From Herbaspirillum sp. 3R11 (GTDB lineage: Bacteria > Pseudomonadota > Gammaproteobacteria > Burkholderiales > Burkholderiaceae_D), in contig NZ_SPNJ01000001.1 in the NCBI RefSeq assembly GCF_004563925.1, forward strand, positions 1,054,001 to 1,118,000: 64,000 nucleotides of DNA, written 5' to 3'. Positions 39,273-47,779 of the stretch are shown here, piece after piece. The notes under the pieces are model-generated. The model had not been told where the DNA came from. It did no database searches and was given only the letters and a program-made list of their open reading frames with translations. Each line of letters opens with the position of its first letter. The stretch's first letter is position 1. Made by a program: the position numbers and the translations under genes.

Positions 39273-40891
39273 GCGCAGTGCCTGCCGATATCGTTAACAT
39301 TGTTGACGATCAGGCAAGTTATGGCATCGTGATCGCCGGTCACGGCAGTCGCGACGCCGACGCCGTGCGCGAGTTCGAAGCGCTGGTCGACATCGTGCGC
39401 GCCCGCGCGCCTGGCCGTGTGGTGACGCACGGCTACCTCGAATTCTCCAGCCCGACCATCAGCGAAGCGGTCGACGCCAATCTCGCCGCCGGCAGCAAAC
39501 AGGTGGCCGTGGTGCCCGGCGTGCTGCTGGCCGCACGTCACGCCAAGAACGACATGCCGGCCGAAGTGCTGGAGCTGGCGCGCAAACATCCTGAAGTCGA
39601 TTTCCATTTCGGCGCGGCGATGAACCTGCATCCGCAACTGCTGCAACTGGCGCAGGAACGCATCCTTGCCGCCGAAGCGCAATCCTCGCAAACCATCCGC
39701 CGCGACGACACTTGCCTGGTGCTGGTCGGGCGCGGCACCACCGACCCCGACGCCAACGGCGAAGTGTCGAAACTCGCACGCATGCTGGAAGAAGGCATGG
39801 GCTTCGGCGGCGTCTACGTCTGTTATTCAGGCACCGCCAAGCCGCTGGTCGCAGACGGTTTGCGCGCGGCCGCCTTGCTCGGTTTTGCGCGTATCGTGGT
39901 GTTGCCGTTCTTCCTGTTCGACGGTGTACTGGTCAAACGCATTTATGCCGCCGCTGATGAAATGCAGCAGCGCGAGCCCGGACTGGAAGTGCTGAAGGCC
40001 GGCTATCTCGGTGTACACCAGCACGTCGCCGACGTCCTGCTGGAACGTGCGCGGGACGCCGTTGAAGGCCGCGCGGCGATGAATTGCAGCCTGTGCAAAT
40101 ACCGCGTGCAGATCGTTGGTTTCGAAGAGCAGATCGGCGAGCCGCAACGTGCGCATCATTTGCAGGTGCGCGGTTTGTTGCATCGCGAAACGCTGGTCGC
40201 TGAACCGAAAGCAGAATTCCCACCGTATGTGCCGCATCCGATCGAGAAGGAAAGCTTCGAGATCATCGCCGCCGGTCGCGACTGGTCGATGTTCCCGCCG
40301 GCGCACCTGACTGCGTTGCAACGGCTGGTGCACACCAGCGGCGATTTCGACGCGGTCGACGATATCTATTTTTCAGCCGGTGCAATCGATGCCGGCATCC
40401 GCGCCATCCTGCGCTGCAAGCGTGTGGTGACCGACGTGACCATGGTGCAGACCGGCCTGAAACGCGCGCTGGTCGAACAGCTCGGCGTCGAAACCTGGTG
40501 CGGCGTGCACGATCGAGAAACACATCTGCTGGCGCAGGCGCAAGGCATCACGCGCTCCGCTGCCGGCGTGCGCCGTGCATGGGAAAAATTCGGCAACGAC
40601 ATCATCCTCGCCATCGGCGATGCGCCGACTGCGATTGTCGAGACTACACGCCTGATCCGCGAGCATGGCTGGCGGCCGCAACTGGTGATCGGCTTGCCGG
40701 TGGGTTTCGTCGGCACGCGTGAAAGCAAGGACGAACTGCGCCGCTGCCTGCAAGTGCCGCGCATCACCAACAGCGGCACACGAGGCGGATCGCCATGGGC
40801 GGCGACGGTGGTCAACGCCCTGATGATCGATGCCATCGGACAGGTCATCGCGGCACAGAACGCGGAGTCAACAGTCAATGCAGGAGCTTGA
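39269..40891 (+). CDS. Fusion: sirohydrochlorin cobaltochelatase CbiX and precorrin-8X methylmutase CbiC/CobH
   Basis: The 540-residue protein starts at 39269 in ATGA with the cbiE stop. Residues 1-300 are a CbiX cobaltochelatase, with metal-site histidines in AGHGSRD (H25) and [10 protein letters not shown] (H91). A CbiX C-terminal MNCSLCKYR motif (C273, C276) could hold an Fe-S cluster or metal. From about residue 335 the CbiC/CobH mutase begins ([17 protein letters not shown]); its catalytic histidine is H355 in [10 protein letters not shown]. It would insert Co(II) into sirohydrochlorin and later move the C11 methyl to C12 to give the corrin ring. Fusion joins an early and a late step. 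Confidence 0.93.
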   Translation: MSAVPADIVNIVDDQASYGIVIAGHGSRDADAVREFEALVDIVRARAPGRVVTHGYLEFSSPTISEAVDANLAAGSKQVAVVPGVLLAARHAKNDMPAEVLELARKHPEVDFHFGAAMNLHPQLLQLAQERILAAEAQSSQTIRRDDTCLVLVGRGTTDPDANGEVSKLARMLEEGMGFGGVYVCYSGTAKPLVADGLRAAALLGFARIVVLPFFLFDGVLVKRIYAAADEMQQREPGLEVLKAGYLGVHQHVADVLLERARDAVEGRAAMNCSLCKYRVQIVGFEEQIGEPQRAHHLQVRGLLHRETLVAEPKAEFPPYVPHPIEKESFEIIAAGRDWSMFPPAHLTALQRLVHTSGDFDAVDDIYFSAGAIDAGIRAILRCKRVVTDVTMVQTGLKRALVEQLGVETWCGVHDRETHLLAQAQGITRSAAGVRRAWEKFGNDIILAIGDAPTAIVETTRLIREHGWRPQLVIGLPVGFVGTRESKDELRRCLQVPRITNSGTRGGSPWAATVVNALMIDAIGQVIAAQNAESTVNAGA

Positions 40892-42053
40892 ACGCGCCGA
40901 ATTCGACCTCGCCGTGCTGGCTCCCAATGGCTTGCGGCGCGGCAGGACGACCGGCAGCTGCGCCACCGCGGCGGTCAAGGCGGCGCTGATGATGCTGTTG
41001 CGCGACGAGAAGATCGACAAGGCGGAAGTCAGCCTGCCGGACGGCAAGCATTATTTGCTGGTGCCGATACAGGATGTGCAGCGACTGGATGGCAAGCGTG
41101 TACGCGCAGAGGTATTGAAGGACGGCGGCGACGATCCCGACAACACGCACGGCGCGACGATTTTTGCGGAAGTGGCGCGTAACGACACGGGAGAAGTTCG
41201 CTTCAAGGCGGCGTCCGGCGTTGGCACCGCCACCCAGCCCGGCTTGCGTGTGGCGGTAGGCGAGCCGGCCATCAATCCGGTGCCGCGCCAGATGATGCGG
41301 CTGGCGGTGGCGGAAGTGCTGGAAGAGTTGGGCATGAATGGTGAGACTGGTTTTGATCTCGCCATCGGTTGTGAAGACGGCCAGAAGATCGCGCAGAAGA
41401 CCTTCAACCCGCGTCTCGGGATCGTCGGCGGCATTTCGATTCTGGGCACCTCGGGCATCGTCGAGCCGATGTCGCTGGCTTCGTGGATCGCGTCGATCGA
41501 AGTGTATATCCGCGTGGCGCTGGCGGACGACAGCAAGCCGAACGGTGTGGCGTCCTGCGTGGCGTATCTGCCCGGCAAGATCGGCCGGACGTTTGCGCGC
41601 GACGAATTGGGCTTGCCGGAAGCGCGCTCGGTGCAGATCGCCAACTTCCTCGGCGACGCGCTCGACTTCACGCAGTCGGCCTTGGTCGAGCAGGGCGCGC
41701 AACTGGATGTGTTGTGGCTGGCGGGACATCCCGGCAAGCTGGCCAAGGTGCTCGACGGCGTCTGGGATACGCATTCGAGCAAGAGCAATATGGCGATGGG
41801 CGGCGTGGCCCGGGTGGCGTCGGAACTGGCGGCGGAGCTCGGATTTTCCGCAGCGCTGATCGCCGAGATAGAAAGTGCAAACACAGTGGAAGCAGCAATC
41901 GAACGTCTGAAGAATGAGCCCGGCGCCGTTGCCTTGTGGCGCACCATCGAAGCCCGCATCGCGGCGCTGGCGCAAGCGCGCTTGCCGTCGGTGAAGCGCG
42001 TCGAGGTGCGCCTGTTCGACCTCGACGGCAATTTGCTGGGAGGAACGGTATGA
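40878..42053 (+). CDS. cbiD: Cobalt-precorrin-5B C1-methyltransferase CbiD
   Basis: The 391-residue protein starts at 40878 ([20 protein letters not shown]), inside the end of the previous gene (14-base overlap). It carries the CbiD hallmark RTTGSCAT (23-30) and [20 protein letters not shown]. The C-terminal half contains [12 protein letters not shown] and [10 protein letters not shown]. CbiD methylates C1 in the oxygen-independent route and has no relation to other SAM corrin methyltransferases, so it is a good marker for that route. Its ATGA end overlaps the next gene. Confidence 0.93.
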   Translation: MQELERAEFDLAVLAPNGLRRGRTTGSCATAAVKAALMMLLRDEKIDKAEVSLPDGKHYLLVPIQDVQRLDGKRVRAEVLKDGGDDPDNTHGATIFAEVARNDTGEVRFKAASGVGTATQPGLRVAVGEPAINPVPRQMMRLAVAEVLEELGMNGETGFDLAIGCEDGQKIAQKTFNPRLGIVGGISILGTSGIVEPMSLASWIASIEVYIRVALADDSKPNGVASCVAYLPGKIGRTFARDELGLPEARSVQIANFLGDALDFTQSALVEQGAQLDVLWLAGHPGKLAKVLDGVWDTHSSKSNMAMGGVARVASELAAELGFSAALIAEIESANTVEAAIERLKNEPGAVALWRTIEARIAALAQARLPSVKRVEVRLFDLDGNLLGGTV

Positions 42054-42802
42054 AGGCTCAACCCGGAATGTTCTGGGGCATCGGCGTCGGTCCCGGCCCG
42101 GCGGGCTATCTGCCGCTGGCCGCCATGCAGGCCTTGCAGAACGCCGATCTGATCTACGTGCCGCGTGCAAAAAGCGCCGACACCTCGGTCGCGCTGCAAT
42201 GCCTGGAAGGCGTCGCCGTCGCGCCGGAGCGCCTGCGCGAAGTCGAGTTCAACATGGACCCCGACCGCAACGTGCTGCGCGAGCATTACGCGCAACTGGC
42301 GCAGGACATCGCCGCCGAATTGCAGGCCGGGCGCAGCGTCGCCTACCTGACCATCGGCGACACGCTGACGTACTCGACTTACGGCTACATCCTGGCGGCG
42401 CTGAAGGATTTGCTGCCGGTATTTCCGCACCGGACGTTTCCGGGCATCACCAGTTATGCGTCGGCGGCTGCCGCGCTGGATTGGCCGCTGGGCGTGGGCA
42501 AGGAGCGCACCCTGATCCTGCCGTGCCCGGACGATCCGGCGACGTTGCAGCAGGAGATCGAGACGCATGACATCGTCGTGCTGATGAAAGTCGGTGCACG
42601 CCTGCCATGGGTGCTGGCGTTGTTGAAAGAAATGGGTATCGCCGGACACTGCGCTTTCGCCCGGCGCATCGGACTGGACGGCGAAGTATTGGCAAACGAC
42701 TTGCGCGAACTCGAAGCGGGCGACCGGGACCATGCCGTGAGCGGCTACCTGGCGACCATGCTGATTCGCAAGACCGCATTGGAAAAGAGGCATCAAGGAT
42801 GA
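42050..42802 (+). CDS. cobI: Precorrin-2/cobalt-precorrin-2 C20-methyltransferase
   Basis: The 250-residue SAM methyltransferase starts [20 protein letters not shown]. It has the C20-methyltransferase features GDTLTYSTYGYIL, FPGITSYASAAAALDWPL and VVLMKVGARLPWVLALLKEM. It methylates the macrocycle at C20 in the first committed corrin step. Whether it prefers the cobalt or metal-free substrate (CbiL versus CobI) cannot be read from sequence; CbiX next door suggests the cobalt form. It overlaps both neighbours by four bases. Confidence 0.92.
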   Translation: MKAQPGMFWGIGVGPGPAGYLPLAAMQALQNADLIYVPRAKSADTSVALQCLEGVAVAPERLREVEFNMDPDRNVLREHYAQLAQDIAAELQAGRSVAYLTIGDTLTYSTYGYILAALKDLLPVFPHRTFPGITSYASAAAALDWPLGVGKERTLILPCPDDPATLQQEIETHDIVVLMKVGARLPWVLALLKEMGIAGHCAFARRIGLDGEVLANDLRELEAGDRDHAVSGYLATMLIRKTALEKRHQG

Positions 42803-43626
42803 AAGTTTACTTTGTAGGCGCCGGTCCCGGCGCTCCCGACCTGATCACGCTGCGCGGCGCCAAGCTGCTCGGCAGCGTGCAGATGGTGTTGTACGCAGGT
42901 TCGCTGGTGCCGACCGAGATGCTGCAGCATTGCCGGCCGGATGCCGAGCTGATCGACACCGCGCAACTCGACCTCGAGCAGCAACAGGCCTGCTACGAGC
43001 GCGCGAAAGCGCAGGACATTGACGTGGTCCGTCTGCATTCCGGCGATCCGGCGATTTACGGTGCGACCGCCGAGCAGATGCGCCGGCTGGAAGCCTTGGA
43101 CATCGCCTATGAAGTGGTGCCGGGGGTGTCGTCGTTCACCGCCGCTGCATCGGCGGTGACGGCCGAACTGACCAAGCCGGAAGTGTCGCAGACCGTGATC
43201 CTGACGCGCGTCTCCGGCCGCGCCTCGGCAGTGCCGGAGCTGGAGTCGATTGCGCGCCTGGCCGAACACCAGGCCACCATGTGCATCTTCCTGTCCGGTC
43301 CGCATCTGAAAAAGATCGTCACCGACCTGCGCTTGCACTATCCCGAGACCACCCCGGTGACGCTGGTGTATCGCGCCACCTGGCCCGATCAGCGTGTCTA
43401 TCAAGGCACGCTGGCGACCGTGCTGGAAGAAACCAAACGCGGCGCCTGGAACTTGACCACGATGATGCTGGTCGGTGCGGCGCTGGACAAGGGCCAGCAG
43501 GTTGAGTCGAGTCTGTATTCCAAGGATTTCACGCATCTGTTTCGCGTGGTGAAGAAGGACAAGAAAAATAAAGTCAACAGCACCGCAGAACCAGTGGAAA
43601 TTTCCGTCACTGACGACGAGGTCTGA
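42799..43626 (+). CDS. cobM: Precorrin-4 C11-methyltransferase
   Basis: The 275-residue SAM methyltransferase starts MKVYFVGAGPGAPDLITLRG and has the substrate loop HSGDPAIYGA (80-89). VVPGVSSFTAAASAVTAELT and the YRATWPDQRVYQGTL block near the end mark CobM/CbiF. It methylates C11. The last 35 residues are a charged tail (VVKKDKKNKVNSTAEPVEIS) not needed in relatives. It overlaps the upstream gene by four bases and is two bases before cbiG. Confidence 0.93.
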   Translation: MKVYFVGAGPGAPDLITLRGAKLLGSVQMVLYAGSLVPTEMLQHCRPDAELIDTAQLDLEQQQACYERAKAQDIDVVRLHSGDPAIYGATAEQMRRLEALDIAYEVVPGVSSFTAAASAVTAELTKPEVSQTVILTRVSGRASAVPELESIARLAEHQATMCIFLSGPHLKKIVTDLRLHYPETTPVTLVYRATWPDQRVYQGTLATVLEETKRGAWNLTTMMLVGAALDKGQQVESSLYSKDFTHLFRVVKKDKKNKVNSTAEPVEISVTDDEV

Positions 43627-43628
43627 TC

Positions 43629-44438
43629 ATGAGCAATTCCTTGCAAAGCGCACCATCGACATCTCTCGGCATCTGGCTGGTGCGAGCGGAGAGCGAAGCA
43701 TTGGCGGCGCGTCTGCAGGGACAGCTGGGCGGCACGCTGTACCGGCCATGGCTGAACGCGGGCATTCCGCAGAAGCAGCAATTCCGCGCGTCCTATCGCT
43801 CTCAGGGGCAATGGATCATGCTGGCGGCCAGCGGCGTGGCAGTGCGTTTTCTGGAAGGTTTGCCGCAGGACAAGCTGACCGATCCGGCGGTGGTGCTGCT
43901 TGATGAAGCGGGACGCTTTGCCGTGTCCTTGCTCGGCGGTCACGAAGGCGGCGGCAACCGTCTCGCCTATCGTGTCGCCAATGTGGTCGGCGCGGTGCCG
44001 GTGGTGACCACCGCAACGGAAGCATTGAAGCCGCTGGTGCTCGGCATAGGCTGCCGCAAGAACGTACCGGTGGAAAAGATCGCCGCCGCCGTCGCACATG
44101 CACTGGCCCTGATCGGCCGCACGTTGAGCGAGGTGCGCGAAGTGGCGACCATCGACCTGAAGGCGGAAGAACCCGGCCTGCTGAGTTTTTGCGCGGCCAA
44201 CGAATTGCCGATGCGCGTGATTGCGGCCTCGGACGTCGCCGCCCGCGGCTGGGTGACGGCGCCGTCGGAATGGGTGCAGAAGAACGTCGGCGTCGACGGC
44301 GTGTGCGAACCGTGCGCGCTGATCGCCAGTCCGCGCGGCGTATTGGCGCTGCCGAAGACCGCACTGGAAGGCGTGACGGTCGCGATCGTGGAAGACATCG
44401 GTTTGCCTGACGTTGAAAGTCAGGCGGATCCGAAATGA
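43629..44438 (+). CDS. cbiG: Cobalt-precorrin-5A hydrolase CbiG
   Basis: The 269-residue protein opens the delta-lactone of cobalt-precorrin-5A, releasing acetaldehyde, a step specific to the oxygen-independent route. It has the N-terminal WIMLAASGVAVRFLEGLPQD block and the LLGGHEGGGNRLAYRVAN motif. The C-terminal domain has LGIGCRKNVPVEKI and ATIDLKAEEPGLL. The variable middle domain seen in longer CbiG proteins is absent. A basic, poor spacer of 31 bases precedes the next gene. Confidence 0.9.
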   Translation: MSNSLQSAPSTSLGIWLVRAESEALAARLQGQLGGTLYRPWLNAGIPQKQQFRASYRSQGQWIMLAASGVAVRFLEGLPQDKLTDPAVVLLDEAGRFAVSLLGGHEGGGNRLAYRVANVVGAVPVVTTATEALKPLVLGIGCRKNVPVEKIAAAVAHALALIGRTLSEVREVATIDLKAEEPGLLSFCAANELPMRVIAASDVAARGWVTAPSEWVQKNVGVDGVCEPCALIASPRGVLALPKTALEGVTVAIVEDIGLPDVESQADPK

Positions 44439-44469
44439 ATAATATGAAATTGAAAAAGAAAGCAGTGTT

Positions 44470-46029
44470 ATGAGTGGAGTATTGAATCTGGTGTCGGTTG
44501 GTCCCGGTTTTGGCGACCTGATCGTGCCGCGCGCCATCGCCGCCTTGCGCGACAGCAACGTCATCGTGGCCTATGAGCTGTATCTGCGCTGGATCAGTTC
44601 GCATATCGAGGGCAAGGAGATCCACACGCCGCCGCTGACGCAGGAGCGCGAACGTGCTCTGCTTGCGATCGACAAGGCGCGCAACGGTGAAAGAGTCGCG
44701 CTGATCTCGAGCGGCGACATCGGCATCTACGCCATGGCGGCGCTGGCCTTCGACGAGATGAAGGAAGACGACGACTACGAAGTCAACGTCATCCCCGGCG
44801 TAACCTCGGCCAATGCCTGCGCGTCCTTGCTGGGCTCGCCGCTGTCGCACGACTTCGCCACGCTGAGCCTGTCCAACCTGCTGTGTCCGTGGGAATGGAT
44901 CGAGAACCGCGCGCGCCACATCGCGCAGGCCGATCTGGCGTGCGTGCTGTACAACGTGCAAAGCGCGGGCCGCCAGGAAGGCGTCTATCGCATCCTCAAG
45001 CTGATGCTGGAATCGAAGGCGCCGCATACGCTGTGCGGCGTGGTCAAGAACGCCTATCGTCCCGGCCAGGAAGTCAGCATCCACCGCCTGGATGAATTGC
45101 CGTCACTGCAATTCGACATGCTCACCAGCATCGTGATCGGCAACCGCTTCACGCAACGCAAGCGCGGCTATATCTTCACGCCGCGCGGCTACAACGACTG
45201 GCACGACGAATCGACGGTCGCGGTGGAAGAACCCGCGCTGCCGTCGCAGGCGGTGTGGGTCTTCGCCGGCACCAGCGACGGTAATGCGCTGGCGAAGCAA
45301 CTGGCCGCGCAAGGTCATCAGGTGGTGGTTTCCACCGCCACCGAATACGGCGGCGAGCTGGCCTTGCAGGATTGCCCTGGCGTCACGGTATGGGCCGGTC
45401 GTCAGGGCGTGGAAGCGCGCAAGCAGGCCTTGCTGCGCCATGAGGCGCGCGTGCTGGTCGACGCCACGCATCCGTATGCCACGCTGATGTCGCAGCAATT
45501 GATGGGCTTGTCGCAAAGCCTCGACATTCCTTATCTGCGTTACGAACGTCCTAGCAGCATCGCCGGTGATGACACACTCGTGTATGGCTCGATGGAGCAG
45601 GCTGCCGATCAGGCGATTGCCAAGGGCGAGCGCATCTTCCTCGCCACCGGTTCAAAAGATCTTGCGGCTTTCCTGCAAGCCCCGGGGGCAGACAAGAAGC
45701 AATGGTTCGTTCGCGTCACGGCCGAACCGGAGTTTATCCAGCGCGCTATCGATCTCGGCATTCCGCGCAGCCGCATCTGCGCGATGCAGGGACCGTTTTC
45801 CCAAGGCTTCAACGAAGCCTTGTGGCGCGACTGGAACATCGACTGCGTGGTGACCAAGGATTCCGGCGACGCCGGCGGTTATCGCGCCAAGGCCGATGCG
45901 GCGAAGGCATTGAATATTCCATTACTGACGGTGCGCCGTCCGGCACTGGATTATCCGGTGCAGGCCGGCAATCTGGACGAAGCCTTGGCGCAGGTGGAAC
46001 GCTGGCAGAAAGAAGGCAAACGCGCATGA
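44470..46029 (+). CDS. Fusion: precorrin-3B C17-methyltransferase (CobJ/CbiH) and precorrin-6A reductase (CobK/CbiJ)
   Basis: The 519-residue protein has a tetrapyrrole methylase domain at 1-245 with SVGPGFGDLIVPRA, ISSGDIGIYAMAAL and NVIPGVTSANACAS. These are CobJ/CbiH features (ring contraction with C17 methylation). After a short linker, a CobK/CbiJ reductase starts with VWVFAGTSDGNALAKQL (GTSDG at 267-271) and continues with RVLVDATHPYATLMSQQL and VTKDSGDAGGYRAK. The two steps are separated in the pathway by C11 and C1 methylation. The gene's ATGA end overlaps cobW. Confidence 0.92.
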   Translation: MSGVLNLVSVGPGFGDLIVPRAIAALRDSNVIVAYELYLRWISSHIEGKEIHTPPLTQERERALLAIDKARNGERVALISSGDIGIYAMAALAFDEMKEDDDYEVNVIPGVTSANACASLLGSPLSHDFATLSLSNLLCPWEWIENRARHIAQADLACVLYNVQSAGRQEGVYRILKLMLESKAPHTLCGVVKNAYRPGQEVSIHRLDELPSLQFDMLTSIVIGNRFTQRKRGYIFTPRGYNDWHDESTVAVEEPALPSQAVWVFAGTSDGNALAKQLAAQGHQVVVSTATEYGGELALQDCPGVTVWAGRQGVEARKQALLRHEARVLVDATHPYATLMSQQLMGLSQSLDIPYLRYERPSSIAGDDTLVYGSMEQAADQAIAKGERIFLATGSKDLAAFLQAPGADKKQWFVRVTAEPEFIQRAIDLGIPRSRICAMQGPFSQGFNEALWRDWNIDCVVTKDSGDAGGYRAKADAAKALNIPLLTVRRPALDYPVQAGNLDEALAQVERWQKEGKRA

Positions 46030-47162
46030 CGCCGGCGCAGCCTATCCCCGTCACCATCGTCACCGGTTTCCTCGGCGCCGGCAAGACGACTTTGCTGCGC
46101 AGCCTGGTGCAGCGCCGTCAGACGCGCCGACTGGCTTTGCTGATCAACGAGTTCGGCGAAGTGACGATCGACGGCGACCTGATCCGCGCCAGCAGCAGCG
46201 ATGAAGGCGGACAGGTGCGCATCCATGATTTTTCCTACGGTCTGATCGCCTACGGCGACGACGAGCATTTCGTGCCGACCATGCTTGCATTGGCGGCGCG
46301 GCGCGCACAGGTCGATCACGTGCTGATCGAAACCTCCGGACTGGCCTTGCCGACCGCCGTCATGGAAAGCCTGCAGACGCCGGAACTGGCGGCGCATTTC
46401 ATCCTCGACGCGACGCTGGCGGTGGTCGATACGCCCTTGCTGCTGGACGATCGCTTCGAGCAGCGGGGCAGCAGCGCCGACGCCGATGAGGCTGTCGCTG
46501 CGATGTTCGAGCGTCAGCTGGAATACGCCGACGTCGTCGTGCTCAACAAGATCGACGAGCTGAACGAAGATCAACTGCTGGATGCGGAACAGCGCATACG
46601 CTCGCGTGCGCCGAACGTGCGTTTCCTCGAACTGGCTTACAAGGCGCAACTCGACATTCGCCTGGCGCTCGGCCTGCGATTGCATCAGCCGACCTTGCAG
46701 GCGCATCAGCACACTTATACGCACGTGCGCATGCCCGGCGCTGATGCCAGCGTGCTGGCCGACCAGGGCCGTCTGAACGGTCATGCGCATTCGGGCCTCG
46801 GCGCGCACAGCCACGGCCTGGCGACGCACAAGCATTTCCACGAGCAGGATCCGGGCTGGCTGTCGTTCACGCTGCGCAGCCAGTCGCCGCAACCGACGGA
46901 CAAGCTGAAACAGGCGATTGCCGAGGCGGCAAAGTCGGAACCCATCCTGCGCACCAAAGGCTTTGTCCGGACGTTGGAGGGCAAGCGGCCGCAACTGGTG
47001 CAGGGCGTACGCACGCGCGTGACGATCAATTTGGATGCGGCCGACGCCGCCAACGAGAATGCAGAAACCGACAAGTCCGAACTGGTCTTCATTGGTTATC
47101 ACCCGAGCCGCAGCAAGGTCGCCGCCTTGCTGTCCGAACTCACCGGCACACACTGGAAATAA
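46026..47162 (+). CDS. cobW: CobW-family GTPase without the GCxCC motif
   Basis: The 378-residue protein has Walker A GFLGAGKTT (14-22), the guanine motif NKIDE and the C-terminal CobW domain (GFVRTLEGKRPQLVQGVRTR). COG0523 metallochaperones normally bind metal through GCxCC after switch I; here residues 72-76 read GLIAY, and the whole protein has no cysteine. Histidines cluster at 253, 255, 261, 263, 268, 270 and 272. It probably delivers cobalt to the pathway's chelatases, but by another ligand set if so. Overlaps the cobJ-cobK stop by four bases. Confidence 0.88.
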   Translation: MTPAQPIPVTIVTGFLGAGKTTLLRSLVQRRQTRRLALLINEFGEVTIDGDLIRASSSDEGGQVRIHDFSYGLIAYGDDEHFVPTMLALAARRAQVDHVLIETSGLALPTAVMESLQTPELAAHFILDATLAVVDTPLLLDDRFEQRGSSADADEAVAAMFERQLEYADVVVLNKIDELNEDQLLDAEQRIRSRAPNVRFLELAYKAQLDIRLALGLRLHQPTLQAHQHTYTHVRMPGADASVLADQGRLNGHAHSGLGAHSHGLATHKHFHEQDPGWLSFTLRSQSPQPTDKLKQAIAEAAKSEPILRTKGFVRTLEGKRPQLVQGVRTRVTINLDAADAANENAETDKSELVFIGYHPSRSKVAALLSELTGTHWK

Positions 47163-47174
47163 AGAGAACTCATC

Positions 47175-47777
47175 ATGAAAACCGATCCGGAATCGCACAA
47201 ACGCATGACCCAGCGTCACAAGGAAGGCTTCGAGAAAAAGAAGGCTGCCGCGCAAAAGGAAAAGGGCCTGCTGATCGTCAACACCGGCACCGGCAAGGGC
47301 AAGTCCAGCGCCGCCTTCGGCATGGGCATGCGCATCCTCGGTCATGGCATGAAACTGGGCGTGGTGCAGTTCATCAAGGGCGCTTTGTACAGCGCCGAGC
47401 GCGACTTCCTCGGCGGCCACGCGAATTGCGATTTCCACGTGGTCGGTTCCGGCTACACCTGGGATACGCAGGACCGCGACGCCGACATGAAAACCGCCGC
47501 TCACGGCTGGGCCGAAGCGGTGCGCATGATCAAGGATCCGTCCTACGATATGGTGATCCTGGACGAGATGAATATCGTGCTCAAGTATCAATACCTCGAC
47601 CTGCAGGAAGTGCTCGACGTCTTCGCCGCCCGGCGCGAGATGCTGCACATCGTCGTCACCGGCCGCCATGCGCCGGACGCGCTGATCGAACTGGCCGACC
47701 TGGTCAGCGAGATGCGTCCGCTCAAGCATCCCTACAAAGAACAAGGCATCAAGGCGCAAAAGGGCGTGGAATTCTGA
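47175..47777 (+). CDS. cobO: Cob(I)yrinic acid a,c-diamide adenosyltransferase
   Basis: The 200-residue enzyme attaches the adenosyl group of ATP to cobalt of cob(I)yrinic acid a,c-diamide. It begins with a basic N-terminus, MKTDPESHKRMTQRHKEGFE. P-loop GTGKGKSS (38-45), LGVVQFIKGALYSAERDF and VILDEMNIVLKYQYLD follow, as in CobA/BtuR/CobO. Length is usual. The gene follows cobW by 12 bases and precedes cobB by two. Confidence 0.95.
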   Translation: MKTDPESHKRMTQRHKEGFEKKKAAAQKEKGLLIVNTGTGKGKSSAAFGMGMRILGHGMKLGVVQFIKGALYSAERDFLGGHANCDFHVVGSGYTWDTQDRDADMKTAAHGWAEAVRMIKDPSYDMVILDEMNIVLKYQYLDLQEVLDVFAARREMLHIVVTGRHAPDALIELADLVSEMRPLKHPYKEQGIKAQKGVEF

Positions 47778-47779
47778 TC

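Noticed and set aside
41051-42796. 581-codon frame antisense to cbiD and cobI
   Set aside because: Shadow of overlapping sense genes; no family motif.
45951-47759. 602-codon frame antisense to cobW and cobO
   Set aside because: Antisense to two certain genes and without a recognisable domain.
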